Origin: an uncultured Clostridia bacterium
Lineage (GTDB): Bacteria > Bacillota > Clostridia > Saccharofermentanales > Saccharofermentanaceae
Length of the DNA stretch: 64,000 nucleotides
NCBI GenBank assembly: GCA_947303185.1
Contig: CAMYXF010000001.1
Span: 248,001 to 312,000 of the forward strand
Direction of reading: 5' to 3'
Under the pieces are notes generated by a model. It ran no database searches. It had not been told where the DNA came from and saw only the letters and a program-made list of their open reading frames with translations. Positions 7,105 through 15,749 of the stretch are shown here, piece after piece; positions within the stretch are counted from its first letter, which is position 1; the number at the start of each line of letters is the position of its first letter. A program made the translations under genes and the position numbers.

Positions 7105-9281
7105 CAGATCTGCTCCATCTTTCTTGCGAACCTGAGTTCGAACATTTTCTTTATCGCATCGTTGAGGCGCTCGGCTTCCTCGCCGCCCGCTTCGATTATC
7201 TTGTTGACGGATTCCGTAGCTTCCGTCGCGATCTTCATATCAGTATACAGGTTCGCAGCCCTAAGTGTAGGGATACCATGCTGTCTCGTGCCGTAGAAGT
7301 CTCCAGGGCCCCTTAATTCAAGGTCTTTCTCCGCAAGTTCAAAACCGTCGGAAGATTCGCACATCATCTTCATTCTGGACAGCGCCAATTCAGATCTTGA
7401 TTCTGATACGAGCAAACAGAAGGACTTCTTGTCGCCTCTTCCGATTCTTCCTCTAAGCTGGTGAAGCGTAGAAAGGCCGAACCTGTCAGCATCCATGATA
7501 ATCATTACATTCGCATTGGGGTTATCGACGCCGACTTCGATTACCGTTGTAGATATGAGTATCTTAATATCGCCGGCAAGGAATCTTTCCATGGTCTCAA
7601 GCTTGTCTTTCTCCTTCATGGAACCATAAAGAACAGCGCTTGAATACTGCGAGAGATTGCTCATGGAATCGACCATCTTCTTCATCTCGAAAACATTGGT
7701 GACAGAATCATCTTCTCCTACAGGATCGCCGATCATATTGTCGGCACCTGCTTCGGTCTCATCTTTATCGATTTTGGCGCAGACGATATAGACCTGCTCA
7801 CCTGCAGCAAGCTTGATGCTCATCATCTCTTCTATCGCCTTGCTCTTCTTGGAGTTTACAAACCACGTTGTGATCTCCTGACGGCCCATGGGCTTTTGTC
7901 TGATTACAGAAGTAGCCATGTCACCGTAGATAACCATAGCAAGCGTTCTCGGGATCGGCGTAGCCGTCATGATAAGGTTGTGAACGCTCTTAACCACACC
8001 GTCTTTTGCCGTGTCTTTGAAGAGAAGTTTTTCTCTCTGCTTAACGCCGAAGCGGTGCTGCTCATCAGCTATTACCAAAGCAAGATCTTTGAACTTAACA
8101 TCGTCTGTTAAAAGCGCATGTGTTCCTATGATTACCCTTGCCCTGCCGTCAGCGATCTTCTCTTTTATCTCTACCTTCTCTGAAGGCTTTGTCTTACCGA
8201 GAAGGAGAACCGGCTCCATGCCGCTGTTCTGCATGAGTTTTGAGATGGTCTTATAGTGCTGTGAAGCAAGAACTGATGTAGGCGCAAGAAGGACTGCCTG
8301 CTTGCCCATAAGCGCAGTTATAAGCATGGATAAAGCTGCAACCATTGTCTTACCTGAACCGACATCACCCTGGATAAGTCTGTTCATAGGAGTTGTCGAC
8401 ATAAGGTCTGTCTGCACGTCGCGGAAAGCAGATGCCTGGTCGTCTGTAAGAGTGAATCCCAAGTTGCTCTTGATGAGCTTCCACTTCTGAAGCGATTCGC
8501 CGTCGATGCCGTTAGGACCTGAAGGGATTACCTGTTCTGCAACTTCCTTCACACCGTGTCCGCTGCTGTATAACTTCATTCCGATTCCAAGGAGGATAAG
8601 CTCTTCGTATGCCAGCTGTTCCCTTGCTCTTCTTGCATCTTCAAGTGAAGCCGGGAAGTGCGCCATCTCGTATGCATCTTTGGGTGATACAAAACCTTTC
8701 TGCTCTGCAATCGATACCGGAATGCATGAGAGCAGTTCGTCTCCGCAGAGCTTTAATGCAGTCTTTACCCACTTGGCAATATTGTTTGAAGTAAGGCCTG
8801 CAGTAAGGTGATATACGGGTCTTACAAGCGATGTGTCTTCAATCTTTTCAGCCTTCTCGATGTAAGGATTTACCATCTGCATCTGGCCGTTAAAAAGCGT
8901 AACGGAACCGTGCACAAAACACTCGTCGCCAAGAGAGAATTTGCCTGCGAGATATTGTGAATTAAAGAACGTGAGTTTTATCCTTCCGGTGCCGTCTGTT
9001 ACGAAGAAACTCAAAGGTCTCTTTCTGCTCGTAACGTTGACCGAAGGATTGGTTGATATCGTTCCTCTGAATGAGAGATCAAAACCCGTGTTATCGACAA
9101 AGCGGTCAGTCATGTCAAAAGAACCGATGGTTCCGACATGTGACCAGTCATCGTAACGCCATGGGATAAACGCTATGAGATCGTAGATAGTATATATGTC
9201 GAGCTTGGCAAGCTTTTCTTCAGCTGCAGGGCCGACACCGTACAGGTCTTTGACCGGATTTGAAAGATGAATTGCAGCCAT
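7104..9281 (-). CDS. recG: ATP-dependent DNA helicase RecG
   Basis: Branch-migration helicase of replication-fork repair and recombination, about 725 aa. The N-terminus carries the wedge/OB region (VKDLYGVGPAAEEKLAKL and a later OB fold). Helicase motifs are IQGDVGSGKT (Walker A), ADEQHRFGVKQRE (DEQH box), MTATPIPRT, and the C-terminal QLRGRIGRG. The open frame could start at 9368, but GAGGAGG lies just before the ATG at 9281 (MAAIHLSNP), one base after the nth stop. Coupling to nth places two DNA repair genes together. Confidence 0.94.
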   Translation of the reverse strand: MAAIHLSNPVKDLYGVGPAAEEKLAKLDIYTIYDLIAFIPWRYDDWSHVGTIGSFDMTDRFVDNTGFDLSFRGTISTNPSVNVTSRKRPLSFFVTDGTGRIKLTFFNSQYLAGKFSLGDECFVHGSVTLFNGQMQMVNPYIEKAEKIEDTSLVRPVYHLTAGLTSNNIAKWVKTALKLCGDELLSCIPVSIAEQKGFVSPKDAYEMAHFPASLEDARRAREQLAYEELILLGIGMKLYSSGHGVKEVAEQVIPSGPNGIDGESLQKWKLIKSNLGFTLTDDQASAFRDVQTDLMSTTPMNRLIQGDVGSGKTMVAALSMLITALMGKQAVLLAPTSVLASQHYKTISKLMQNSGMEPVLLLGKTKPSEKVEIKEKIADGRARVIIGTHALLTDDVKFKDLALVIADEQHRFGVKQREKLLFKDTAKDGVVKSVHNLIMTATPIPRTLAMVIYGDMATSVIRQKPMGRQEITTWFVNSKKSKAIEEMMSIKLAAGEQVYIVCAKIDKDETEAGADNMIGDPVGEDDSVTNVFEMKKMVDSMSNLSQYSSAVLYGSMKEKDKLETMERFLAGDIKILISTTVIEVGVDNPNANVMIIMDADRFGLSTLHQLRGRIGRGDKKSFCLLVSESRSELALSRMKMMCESSDGFELAEKDLELRGPGDFYGTRQHGIPTLRAANLYTDMKIATEATESVNKIIEAGGEEAERLNDAIKKMFELRFARKMEQI

Positions 9282-9282
9282 C

Positions 9283-9924
9283 TTACATCCTCCTCTTGCA
9301 GAAGGATGAGAGCGGGCACTCATCACACTTCGGTGATTTTGCCGTGCAGTATTTGCGTCCGAGATCAACGGACAGATGGCCTAGCCTGATCCACTGTTCT
9401 TCAGGGAATACCTTCATTATGTCTTTCTCGACCTTTGCAGGGTCTTCACTTTCTGTAATGCCGATCCTTTTCATGACACGCTTGCAGTGCGTATCAACGA
9501 CGACTGCGGGTGTGCCGTAGACCTCTCCGACTATGAGATTTGCGATTTTTCTTCCGATGCCCGGAACTTCCATGAGAAGCTCAACATCATTAGGAATTAC
9601 GCCTCCCCACTCTTCAGTAAATTTCTTTGCAAAAGCAATTACTGACTTGGTCTTGGAAGCAGTAAGACCGCAAGGCTTGATGATGGAAGCGATGACTTCG
9701 GGATCCTCATCAGCGATCATCTTCATGTCAGGATACTTCGCGAAAAGATCTTTCGCAGTTATATTAACCCTTTTATCGGTGCATTGTGCGGACAATATGC
9801 CCCGGATGGCTAAGTTATGGGGACAATCGTTATCGAGTGAGCATGCGCTGTCAGGAAATTCCGTTGACAGTGCATCATAAGTCTGCTTTGCGAGAGCCTT
9901 GATTTTCGAGCTGTTAACGGCCAA
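9283..9924 (-). CDS. nth: Endonuclease III (DNA glycosylase/AP lyase)
   Basis: Base-excision repair glycosylase for oxidised pyrimidines, 213 aa. The helix-hairpin-helix EVPGIGRKIANLI carries the catalytic lysine, and VDTH has the catalytic aspartate. The C-terminal [4Fe-4S] ligands follow C-X6-C-X2-C-X5-C (CTAKSPKCDECPLSSFC). Length matches the family. It begins 2 bp after the histidine kinase gene and ends just before recG, so it belongs to the same operon. Confidence 0.94.
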   Translation of the reverse strand: MAVNSSKIKALAKQTYDALSTEFPDSACSLDNDCPHNLAIRGILSAQCTDKRVNITAKDLFAKYPDMKMIADEDPEVIASIIKPCGLTASKTKSVIAFAKKFTEEWGGVIPNDVELLMEVPGIGRKIANLIVGEVYGTPAVVVDTHCKRVMKRIGITESEDPAKVEKDIMKVFPEEQWIRLGHLSVDLGRKYCTAKSPKCDECPLSSFCKRRM

Positions 9925-9926
9925 AC

Positions 9927-11480
9927 TTACTGCTCCTGATTCTCAGGCGGATAAGGGAATGAGAAAACGAATTTAGCACCGCCCAATTCTCTTCCTTCGT
10001 CACAAATGATCGTCTGACCGTGACCTGCAAGGATCTGCTTACAAATATAAAGACCAAGACCGAATCCTTCAGCTTTTCTGGAAGGATCTGCCTGATAGAA
10101 ACTCTCGAAAATTCTCTGTCTCTTGGACTCTTCAACGCCTGCGCCTGAGTCTTCGACGGAAATGATAACCTTGCGGAGCTTCGGATTAGTCTCCGTGGAT
10201 ATCTTTATCTCGCCGTTCTGGGGTGTGAATTTAATGGCATTGGTAATGATGTTGATGATAACTCTGCAAAGCTGCTGAGCCTCGCCGTATACCATGATGC
10301 CCGGACCCGGATCAAGTGATTTGATTACCCTGATCTGCTTGTCCGTAAGCTGTGCTTCAAGGTTATCAACGATGTCATTGATCATGTCGTTGATGTTAAA
10401 TTCTTCCATCATGTCAGGATCGGGATGGGACAAAGAAGAAGCCTCAGTCATCTGAGTTACGAGCGTTCTGATTCTGTCAGTCTGCTGCTTGATGAGCTCG
10501 AGATAATGATCCTGTTTGTCCTCAGGAATGGTACCGTCGATCATGGCTGTTACAAAGCCGTTGATCGATGTAAGAGGAGTTCTGATATCGTGAGCGATAG
10601 ATGAGATGAACATCTCTCTGTCGTGCTCCTGGTTTTCGAGAGATTCGATCATCTTATTAACCGTTCTTCCCATCTCGGTGAACTCGGATGAGACGGACAG
10701 TGTTGTGTAATCACTGGGATCTGAATATTTGGGACTTACTCTTACTGAATAGTCGCCTTCTGCAACCTTTGAAATTGCCTGTGAGATGTCCTTTACAGGC
10801 CTCAGGCTGAAGTATACGAATACGACGTAAAGCACGATGGCGATGATCATTGCAACCATCGCAGGTACGAGGATGATGTTTACGTATTCATCCTTTGTCT
10901 CAGCCGTATCTTCGCTGTTACTTACGATACAGAAATACGGTGTTCCGACGATCCTGACGCAGCTGATCGAAATGACTTTTCCGGTGTTGTGCGAACCTGT
11001 TCTTGCAAAGCCTATCTGGTCTGCCTGTTCAAGAAGAGCAAGAACATCAGGCTGGGCAATATAAAGCGGACCTTCACTTGTCGTAAGAAGGTTATCCGCT
11101 ACATCCAATACATAAGAATTGCGGCAATAGATCTTGCCCTTGTTGTCTGTGATATAGACAGAACCGTTTGAACGGTATGTCTGGGAATTAACGAACTTAT
11201 CAACGATTCTGGAATTCTTGAAATTATCAGTTCCGTCATCGTTGATCGTGTATTCGAAAGGCTCACTCTGAAGTGAAATTACTGAAGTAATATCTGACGA
11301 CAGATCGTTTGCGGCAGCCTGCGTACTGTGCTCTACCCTCAATATGAGATTGTTATACATATTCTCATAGGAAAGGAACAACAGGACTGCGAAAACAATC
11401 AGTGTTGTGAGTACTAGAAATGATATGAGAAAAACGGCAAAGCCCGCCGACATCTGCTTACCATCAGCTCTCGGCGCCAT
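9927..11480 (-). CDS. Membrane sensor histidine kinase
   Basis: A 517-aa sensor kinase. TM1 (about 12-35), an extracytoplasmic sensor region (about 36-195) and TM2 (about 200-222) are followed by HAMP, a HisKA dimerisation domain with phospho-acceptor His near 296 (SSIAHDIRTPLTS), and a HATPase domain (N box IITNAIKFTP, G boxes DSGAG and GFGLGLYI). GAGG precedes the ATG at 11480; an internal ATG ten codons later is an alternative. It is the partner of the response regulator upstream, 7 bp away. The signal is unknown. Transcription may run on into nth, recG, rsmD and coaD. Confidence 0.9.
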   Translation of the reverse strand: MAPRADGKQMSAGFAVFLISFLVLTTLIVFAVLLFLSYENMYNNLILRVEHSTQAAANDLSSDITSVISLQSEPFEYTINDDGTDNFKNSRIVDKFVNSQTYRSNGSVYITDNKGKIYCRNSYVLDVADNLLTTSEGPLYIAQPDVLALLEQADQIGFARTGSHNTGKVISISCVRIVGTPYFCIVSNSEDTAETKDEYVNIILVPAMVAMIIAIVLYVVFVYFSLRPVKDISQAISKVAEGDYSVRVSPKYSDPSDYTTLSVSSEFTEMGRTVNKMIESLENQEHDREMFISSIAHDIRTPLTSINGFVTAMIDGTIPEDKQDHYLELIKQQTDRIRTLVTQMTEASSLSHPDPDMMEEFNINDMINDIVDNLEAQLTDKQIRVIKSLDPGPGIMVYGEAQQLCRVIINIITNAIKFTPQNGEIKISTETNPKLRKVIISVEDSGAGVEESKRQRIFESFYQADPSRKAEGFGLGLYICKQILAGHGQTIICDEGRELGGAKFVFSFPYPPENQEQ

Positions 11481-11487
11481 TAATCAA

Positions 11488-12207
11488 TTACCTCGTCTCG
11501 AATTTATAACCCTTGCTCCAGACGGTCTTAATGCTCCAGTTCTGCTCTCTGTCAGGATTCTCGATCTTCTCTCTGATACGCTTGATGTGGACGTCGACAG
11601 TACGGGATTCTCCGTAGAAGTCGTATCCCCAAACGTTCTCAAGGAGCTGCTCTCTTGTGAATACTCTGTTGGGATTGGATGCAAGGAAGAACAGAAGTTC
11701 AAGTTCCTTGGGGGGCATATAGATCTCGTTGCCGTCTACGCTTACAACGTAGCGGATCTTATCAACGGAGAAACCGGGATATGTAATAACGTCTGTGGAA
11801 CCTTCTTTGCTGTCAGAAGCAGCGGGTGCGGAGTCACGCTTGTCTGTACGTCTTAATACAGCCTTAACTCTTGCAAGTACTTCCTTAGGCTCGAACGGCT
11901 TCGGAATATAGTCGTCAGCACCGAGCTCGAGACCTACGATCTTATCGAGCGTATCTGTTCTTGCCGTAAGCATAATGATCGGGCAGTCAGAAGTCTTTCT
12001 GATCTCGCGGCAGATATCATTACCATCCATGCCGGGAAGCATGAGATCCAGGATTACGATGTCCGGAACGAAACTGTTGAAAGCTGCAACGGCCTTGTCG
12101 CCCTGCATGCATGTGGATACCTGGTATCCCTCTTTCTCAAAATAGAGTTTGAGAACTTCAATAATGCCCGGATCGTCATCTACGAGCAAAACCTTGTTAG
12201 CTGCCAT
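11488..12207 (-). CDS. OmpR/PhoB-family response regulator
   Basis: A 239-aa two-component regulator. The receiver domain (1-120) has acidic pocket residues VDDD, phospho-acceptor D54 in VILDLMLPGMDG, and the conserved lysine in PKPFEPKEV. The C-terminal winged helix (about 140-235) has NRVFTREQLLENVWGYDF...RTVDVHIKRIREKIE. It pairs with the histidine kinase that follows. A perfect dyad at 12246-12266 and a possible -10 (TATTAA, 12230-12235) lie upstream, so the operon may have its own regulated promoter inside the nrdR end. Confidence 0.92.
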   Translation of the reverse strand: MAANKVLLVDDDPGIIEVLKLYFEKEGYQVSTCMQGDKAVAAFNSFVPDIVILDLMLPGMDGNDICREIRKTSDCPIIMLTARTDTLDKIVGLELGADDYIPKPFEPKEVLARVKAVLRRTDKRDSAPAASDSKEGSTDVITYPGFSVDKIRYVVSVDGNEIYMPPKELELLFFLASNPNRVFTREQLLENVWGYDFYGESRTVDVHIKRIREKIENPDREQNWSIKTVWSKGYKFETR

Positions 12208-12245
12208 AAGATCACCCCTGCTCTACAACTTAATAGGTTTTCCTT

Positions 12246-12266
12246 GTTTGTAACAGTGTTACAAAC
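12246..12266. promoter_or_regulatory. Perfect dyad GTTTGTAAC-AGT-GTTACAAAC, candidate operator of the two-component operon
   Basis: Nine-base arms are perfectly complementary around AGT. The dyad overlaps the last codons of nrdR and lies 39-59 bp upstream of the response regulator ATG, roughly where a -35 element would fall for TATTAA at 12230-12235. No T tract follows on either strand, so a terminator is unlikely. The core TGTAAC-N3-GTTACA recurs at 60112-60126, with imperfect versions near 42575-42590 and 42656-42670. Confidence 0.5.
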
Positions 12267-12744
12267 CCTTATTATCTTCGACGGAAGCACCGCTTCCGAC
12301 ATCGAAATTGTTGATCTCGGCCGTATAAGAATCCAGATCAGTGAAGTTCTTATAAACCGATGCGAAGCGGACGTAAGACACACGGTCAATGTCCATAAGC
12401 TTCGACATGATGAACTCGCCTATCTCTGACGAAGTTATCTCTTTATTAAATCTGGCATCGATCAGATGAGTTATATCTGAACAGATATTCTCTTTGACCT
12501 GCTGCGACACTCCGCGTTTCTGACAAGCTACGTCCAGACTTCTCATTATCTTTTCCGGATCGTATAACTGCTTGGTTCCGTCCTTCTTGACGACCATGGG
12601 CTTTAAGCCCTCAATCTTCTCTATTGTTGAGAATCTGGCACCGCAAACGAGGCATACACGTCTTCTTCTGACAGCAAAACCATCGTCTGTCGGTCTGGAA
12701 TCAAGGACCTTGTCATCGTTCTCGCCGCATTTGGGACAGATCAC
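12259..12744 (-). CDS. nrdR: Transcriptional repressor NrdR
   Basis: A 161-aa zinc-ribbon plus ATP-cone repressor of ribonucleotide reductase genes. The N-terminal ribbon is MICPKCGENDDKVLDSRP...RRRVCLVCGARF with two CxxC pairs, followed by an ATP-cone domain (VVKKDGTKQLYDPEKI). Length and motifs match the family. It lies 18 bp after ftsZ in the same direction and is probably cotranscribed with it. No ribonucleotide reductase gene is in the window. Confidence 0.95.
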   Translation of the reverse strand: MICPKCGENDDKVLDSRPTDDGFAVRRRRVCLVCGARFSTIEKIEGLKPMVVKKDGTKQLYDPEKIMRSLDVACQKRGVSQQVKENICSDITHLIDARFNKEITSSEIGEFIMSKLMDIDRVSYVRFASVYKNFTDLDSYTAEINNFDVGSGASVEDNKGL

Positions 12745-12762
12745 GGACTTGACTCCCCTAAA

Positions 12763-14148
12763 TTACTGTCCGTCCTTACCGAACATGAACCAGGGCTTAG
12801 CTGACTTCTGAGCCTTCTCATCTGCCTGAGGTGCTACGTTAGCCTGAGGTCTGCCACCCATCTGAACGGGCTGCTGGGGAGCTGCCTGCTGGGGAACCGG
12901 CTGAACGGGAACCTGCTGGACAGGTGCCTGCTGTACGGGCATCTGCTGAACGGGAGCCTGTGCAGGAGCCGGAGCAGGTGCGGGCTGAGCTACTGAATCG
13001 TCACCGAATCTGAATCCGGGCTGAGCTCTCTGTACCGGTACGGGTGCAGGTGCGGGCTCTGCCTGTCTGGGAGTATAGTCTGTTCTGGGCTGAGGATTTA
13101 CAGGCTGTCTGGCACTGATCAATGTAGGATTCTCTCTGGAGAGAACTGATGTGCTTGCTCTGTGGCCTGCTGATGCGTTAACTGTTCCGTCAAAACCGGA
13201 AGCGATAACTGTGATCATGAGCTCATCCTCAAGTGAATCATCAACAACGGCACCGACGATGATCTCTGCTTCGGGTGCAGCTGCCTGACGAACGATGGAT
13301 GAAGCTGCATCGATCTCTGAAAGACGCATTCCTCTTCCGCCTGTGAAGTTAAGGATAACACCTGTAGCTCCTTCGATCGTTGTGTCGAGGAGAGGTGAAT
13401 TGATAGCCTGCTTAATAGCAACTGTAGCTCTGTCTTCGCCGGAAGCACGGCCGATACCCATGTGGCAGATACCTGCGTCCTTCATGACACGTGTAACGTC
13501 TGCCAAGTCGAGGTTGATGAGTCCGGGGATAGCAACGAGGTCAGAAATACCTGCGACACCGAACTTCAGTACCTGGTCTGCCATATTGAATGCTTCTTCG
13601 AAGCTTGTATTGTCGTCTACTACGTCAAGGAGCTTATCGTTGGAAACTACGATGAGGGAATCTACTGACTTCTGGAGCTCTCTGATTCCGCGCTCTGCGT
13701 TAGCAGCTCTCTTTGCACCTTCGAATGTGAAAGGAGTTGTAACTACTGCAACTGTGAGGATTCCGAGGTCTCTTGCAATCTGAGCAACTACGGGAGCTGC
13801 ACCTGTACCGGTACCGCCGCCCATGCCTGCTGTGATGAAGAGCATGTCTGTATTGGAAATAGCCTCAGCGATCTCGTCTCTGGACTCTTCTGCTGACTTC
13901 TCACCAACGCTGGGATCTGCACCGCAGCCCAAACCTCTGGTAACCTTCTCACCAATCTGTATCTTGATCTCTGCCTTGTTACGTGCAAGAGCCTGATTAT
14001 CCGTATTAATTGCGATGAACGTGACGCCCTGGACACCACTCTCGACCATTCGGTTTACAGCGTTGCTTCCGCCGCCGCCTACGCCGATTACCTTAATGCT
14101 TGCAACATTAGATTCGTCCATTGAATAGCTGTGCTTGCTCTCAGACAT
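12763..14148 (-). CDS. ftsZ: Cell division GTPase FtsZ
   Basis: Tubulin-like GTPase that forms the Z ring at midcell, 461 aa. [11 protein letters not shown] and the tubulin signature [10 protein letters not shown] bind GTP; the T7-loop region [11 protein letters not shown] is present. From about residue 330 a long linker is very rich in P, Q, A and V. The extreme C-terminus ([11 protein letters not shown]) does not resemble the usual conserved peptide (IPAFLR-like) that binds FtsA, SepF or ZapA. No ftsA is adjacent. AGGAGG-type sequence precedes the ATG (GGAGGAACAAAAGG). nrdR follows closely. Confidence 0.95.
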   Translation of the reverse strand: MSESKHSYSMDESNVASIKVIGVGGGGSNAVNRMVESGVQGVTFIAINTDNQALARNKAEIKIQIGEKVTRGLGCGADPSVGEKSAEESRDEIAEAISNTDMLFITAGMGGGTGTGAAPVVAQIARDLGILTVAVVTTPFTFEGAKRAANAERGIRELQKSVDSLIVVSNDKLLDVVDDNTSFEEAFNMADQVLKFGVAGISDLVAIPGLINLDLADVTRVMKDAGICHMGIGRASGEDRATVAIKQAINSPLLDTTIEGATGVILNFTGGRGMRLSEIDAASSIVRQAAAPEAEIIVGAVVDDSLEDELMITVIASGFDGTVNASAGHRASTSVLSRENPTLISARQPVNPQPRTDYTPRQAEPAPAPVPVQRAQPGFRFGDDSVAQPAPAPAPAQAPVQQMPVQQAPVQQVPVQPVPQQAAPQQPVQMGGRPQANVAPQADEKAQKSAKPWFMFGKDGQ

Positions 14149-14263
14149 CCTTTTGTTCCTCCGTATCCTTTTATAGTTCCAACCGATAATTGAAAGAATT
14201 CTTGATTAAATAAATATTATTAACCATTCAAAATTTTAACCTAAACACAAGTTTCAATCAATA

Positions 14264-14286
14264 CGCACAGTACGATTTACTGTGCG
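14264..14286 (-). other. Perfect 9-bp stem-loop in the ftsZ leader
   Basis: In the 194-bp gap between divIB and ftsZ, CGCACAGTA and TACTGTGCG pair perfectly around a 5-nt loop. Outside this, GAAAGTTTC and GAAACTT can form a second, outer helix. No T run follows, so it is not a classical terminator. It could be an RNA leader structure, a processing site or an operator dyad before ftsZ. I see no convincing promoter in this gap. Confidence 0.45.
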
Positions 14287-14342
14287 AATGTAAAGAAACT
14301 TTCATATTTATATTAGCACTAAATGGCTGAAAGCAAGTATTT

Positions 14343-15731
14343 TCAGTCGTATTCGTCGAAAATGTACTCGTCTCCGGTCATATCAAGGGCTCCGTCGACC
14401 GTGATTTTATCGAATCCGTCGCCGTTGAACACGTAAAGAAGCCATGCAGTCTTGTCTCCGATGGACTCCGTACCGTTAAGTTTTATCTGGATAAGGTGTC
14501 CTGACGGCGAATAGATCGTCAGGAAGATATAGCCGCTCGGAAGGATTCTTACCTCCGAAGTATTCTCAAACATCTGGTAATCGCCGCCTACACTCGCGTT
14601 ATCGGCCGCAAGGATGGCTCCGAGCACGATAATCGCCTTCTTGTAGTCGTTCATGTTGGTGATAACTACGGGTTTTCCGAGTTCGCAGTATTTGACCTCA
14701 AGGCCGCAGATAACGGGCCTTACGTCCTTTCCGGAATCAAATGAGGAAAGCTCAAGGACAATTCCGTCCTTATCAAGGGCAGCATAACCGTCAGGTGTCC
14801 TGATATAGCAGATCTTGCTGCGTTCCTTGACCTTTATCTCAACGGTCGAAGGGAGCTTGATCGTGATTCTGATATCCTCGATATAAGGGTTTTCCTTCAT
14901 TATGCGTTCTTCGGTCTTACCGTAATCGAGTCTTAAGATATCGAAAATATTACCGCTGATGCCGCTCATGAGATGAGCGTCATATTCAAGTCCGGCTGCA
15001 GCAAGGATCTCCTGGTCGGTCAGGGCTACATTGCCGTCAACCGTGGCATTTCTTACCCTGAATGCAGGATGGAAGATAACGAGAGCGACCATGGCAACGA
15101 CCACAATGGCAAGGAATATCGCAAATATGCTCTTTCCGGAAAGCGGAATGACATCTCTTAAGTCAGTCTGCTCTGCAGCAGTTTTCTTTGGAGCAGCCTG
15201 TCTGCGCTCTTTTGCAGGCGCAGCAGCCTTCTCTCTTGGCCTTGCTTTTTTCTCTTCAGAAGCTTTTTCTTCGGACTCTTCTTCACTATCAGACTCATCT
15301 TCGTCTGATACTTCTTCATCAGACTTTTCAGAGTCTTCCATATCTTCCGGCTCCTCATCCTTTTCTTCGGATTCTTTATCCTCAGATTCTTCTTTAGATG
15401 AAGGTTTTTCTTCCTTTTCAGACTTTTTCTCAGGCTCTTTTTCAGCCTCTTTTTCGTCCTCTTTTACAGGCTCTTTTACAGGCTTTTTAGGAGCTTCCTT
15501 CTCTGCTTCCTTTTCAGCCTTTACTTCAGGTTCTTTTTCTTTACCGGATCCTTTTTGGGGTTCTTCTTTTTCGGATGACTCTTCTTTGCGCTCATGTCTG
15601 GGCTCAGGCTTAACGGCCTTCTTCTTTTCAGGCCTTTTTGCTGAGACCTTTTTGTCTTTCTTCAAGGTCTCCTTTTCTTCGTCTGAACCGCTGTCGCGAC
15701 CGAATAATCTGTCTAATTCTTTGTCATCCAT
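14343..15731 (-). CDS. divIB: FtsQ/DivIB-type division protein with a long charged cytoplasmic tail
   Basis: Membrane division protein of 462 aa. Residues 1-190 are low-complexity and dominated by K, E, S and D; residues 201-220 form one TM helix (IFAIFLAIVVVAMVALVIF). A POTRA-like domain starts at FRVRNATVDGNVALTDQEIL, followed by the DivIB beta domain. DivIB stabilises the divisome complex with FtsL and the septal PBP. Position between murG and ftsZ supports the call. The tail is much longer than in typical DivIB. I see no clear Shine-Dalgarno sequence before the ATG, so translation may be coupled to murG 18 bp upstream. Confidence 0.85.
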   Translation of the reverse strand: MDDKELDRLFGRDSGSDEEKETLKKDKKVSAKRPEKKKAVKPEPRHERKEESSEKEEPQKGSGKEKEPEVKAEKEAEKEAPKKPVKEPVKEDEKEAEKEPEKKSEKEEKPSSKEESEDKESEEKDEEPEDMEDSEKSDEEVSDEDESDSEEESEEKASEEKKARPREKAAAPAKERRQAAPKKTAAEQTDLRDVIPLSGKSIFAIFLAIVVVAMVALVIFHPAFRVRNATVDGNVALTDQEILAAAGLEYDAHLMSGISGNIFDILRLDYGKTEERIMKENPYIEDIRITIKLPSTVEIKVKERSKICYIRTPDGYAALDKDGIVLELSSFDSGKDVRPVICGLEVKYCELGKPVVITNMNDYKKAIIVLGAILAADNASVGGDYQMFENTSEVRILPSGYIFLTIYSPSGHLIQIKLNGTESIGDKTAWLLYVFNGDGFDKITVDGALDMTGDEYIFDEYD

Positions 15732-15749
15732 AGGTACTATTGTATCAGT

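Noticed and set aside
12246..12266. Terminator after nrdR
   Set aside because: The dyad is perfect but is not followed by a T tract on either strand and overlaps the nrdR stop; an operator is more plausible.
13215..13448. Frames inside ftsZ and other genes in alternate phases
   Set aside because: They overlap genes with clear homology, have no ribosome binding sites and have composition expected of shadow frames.
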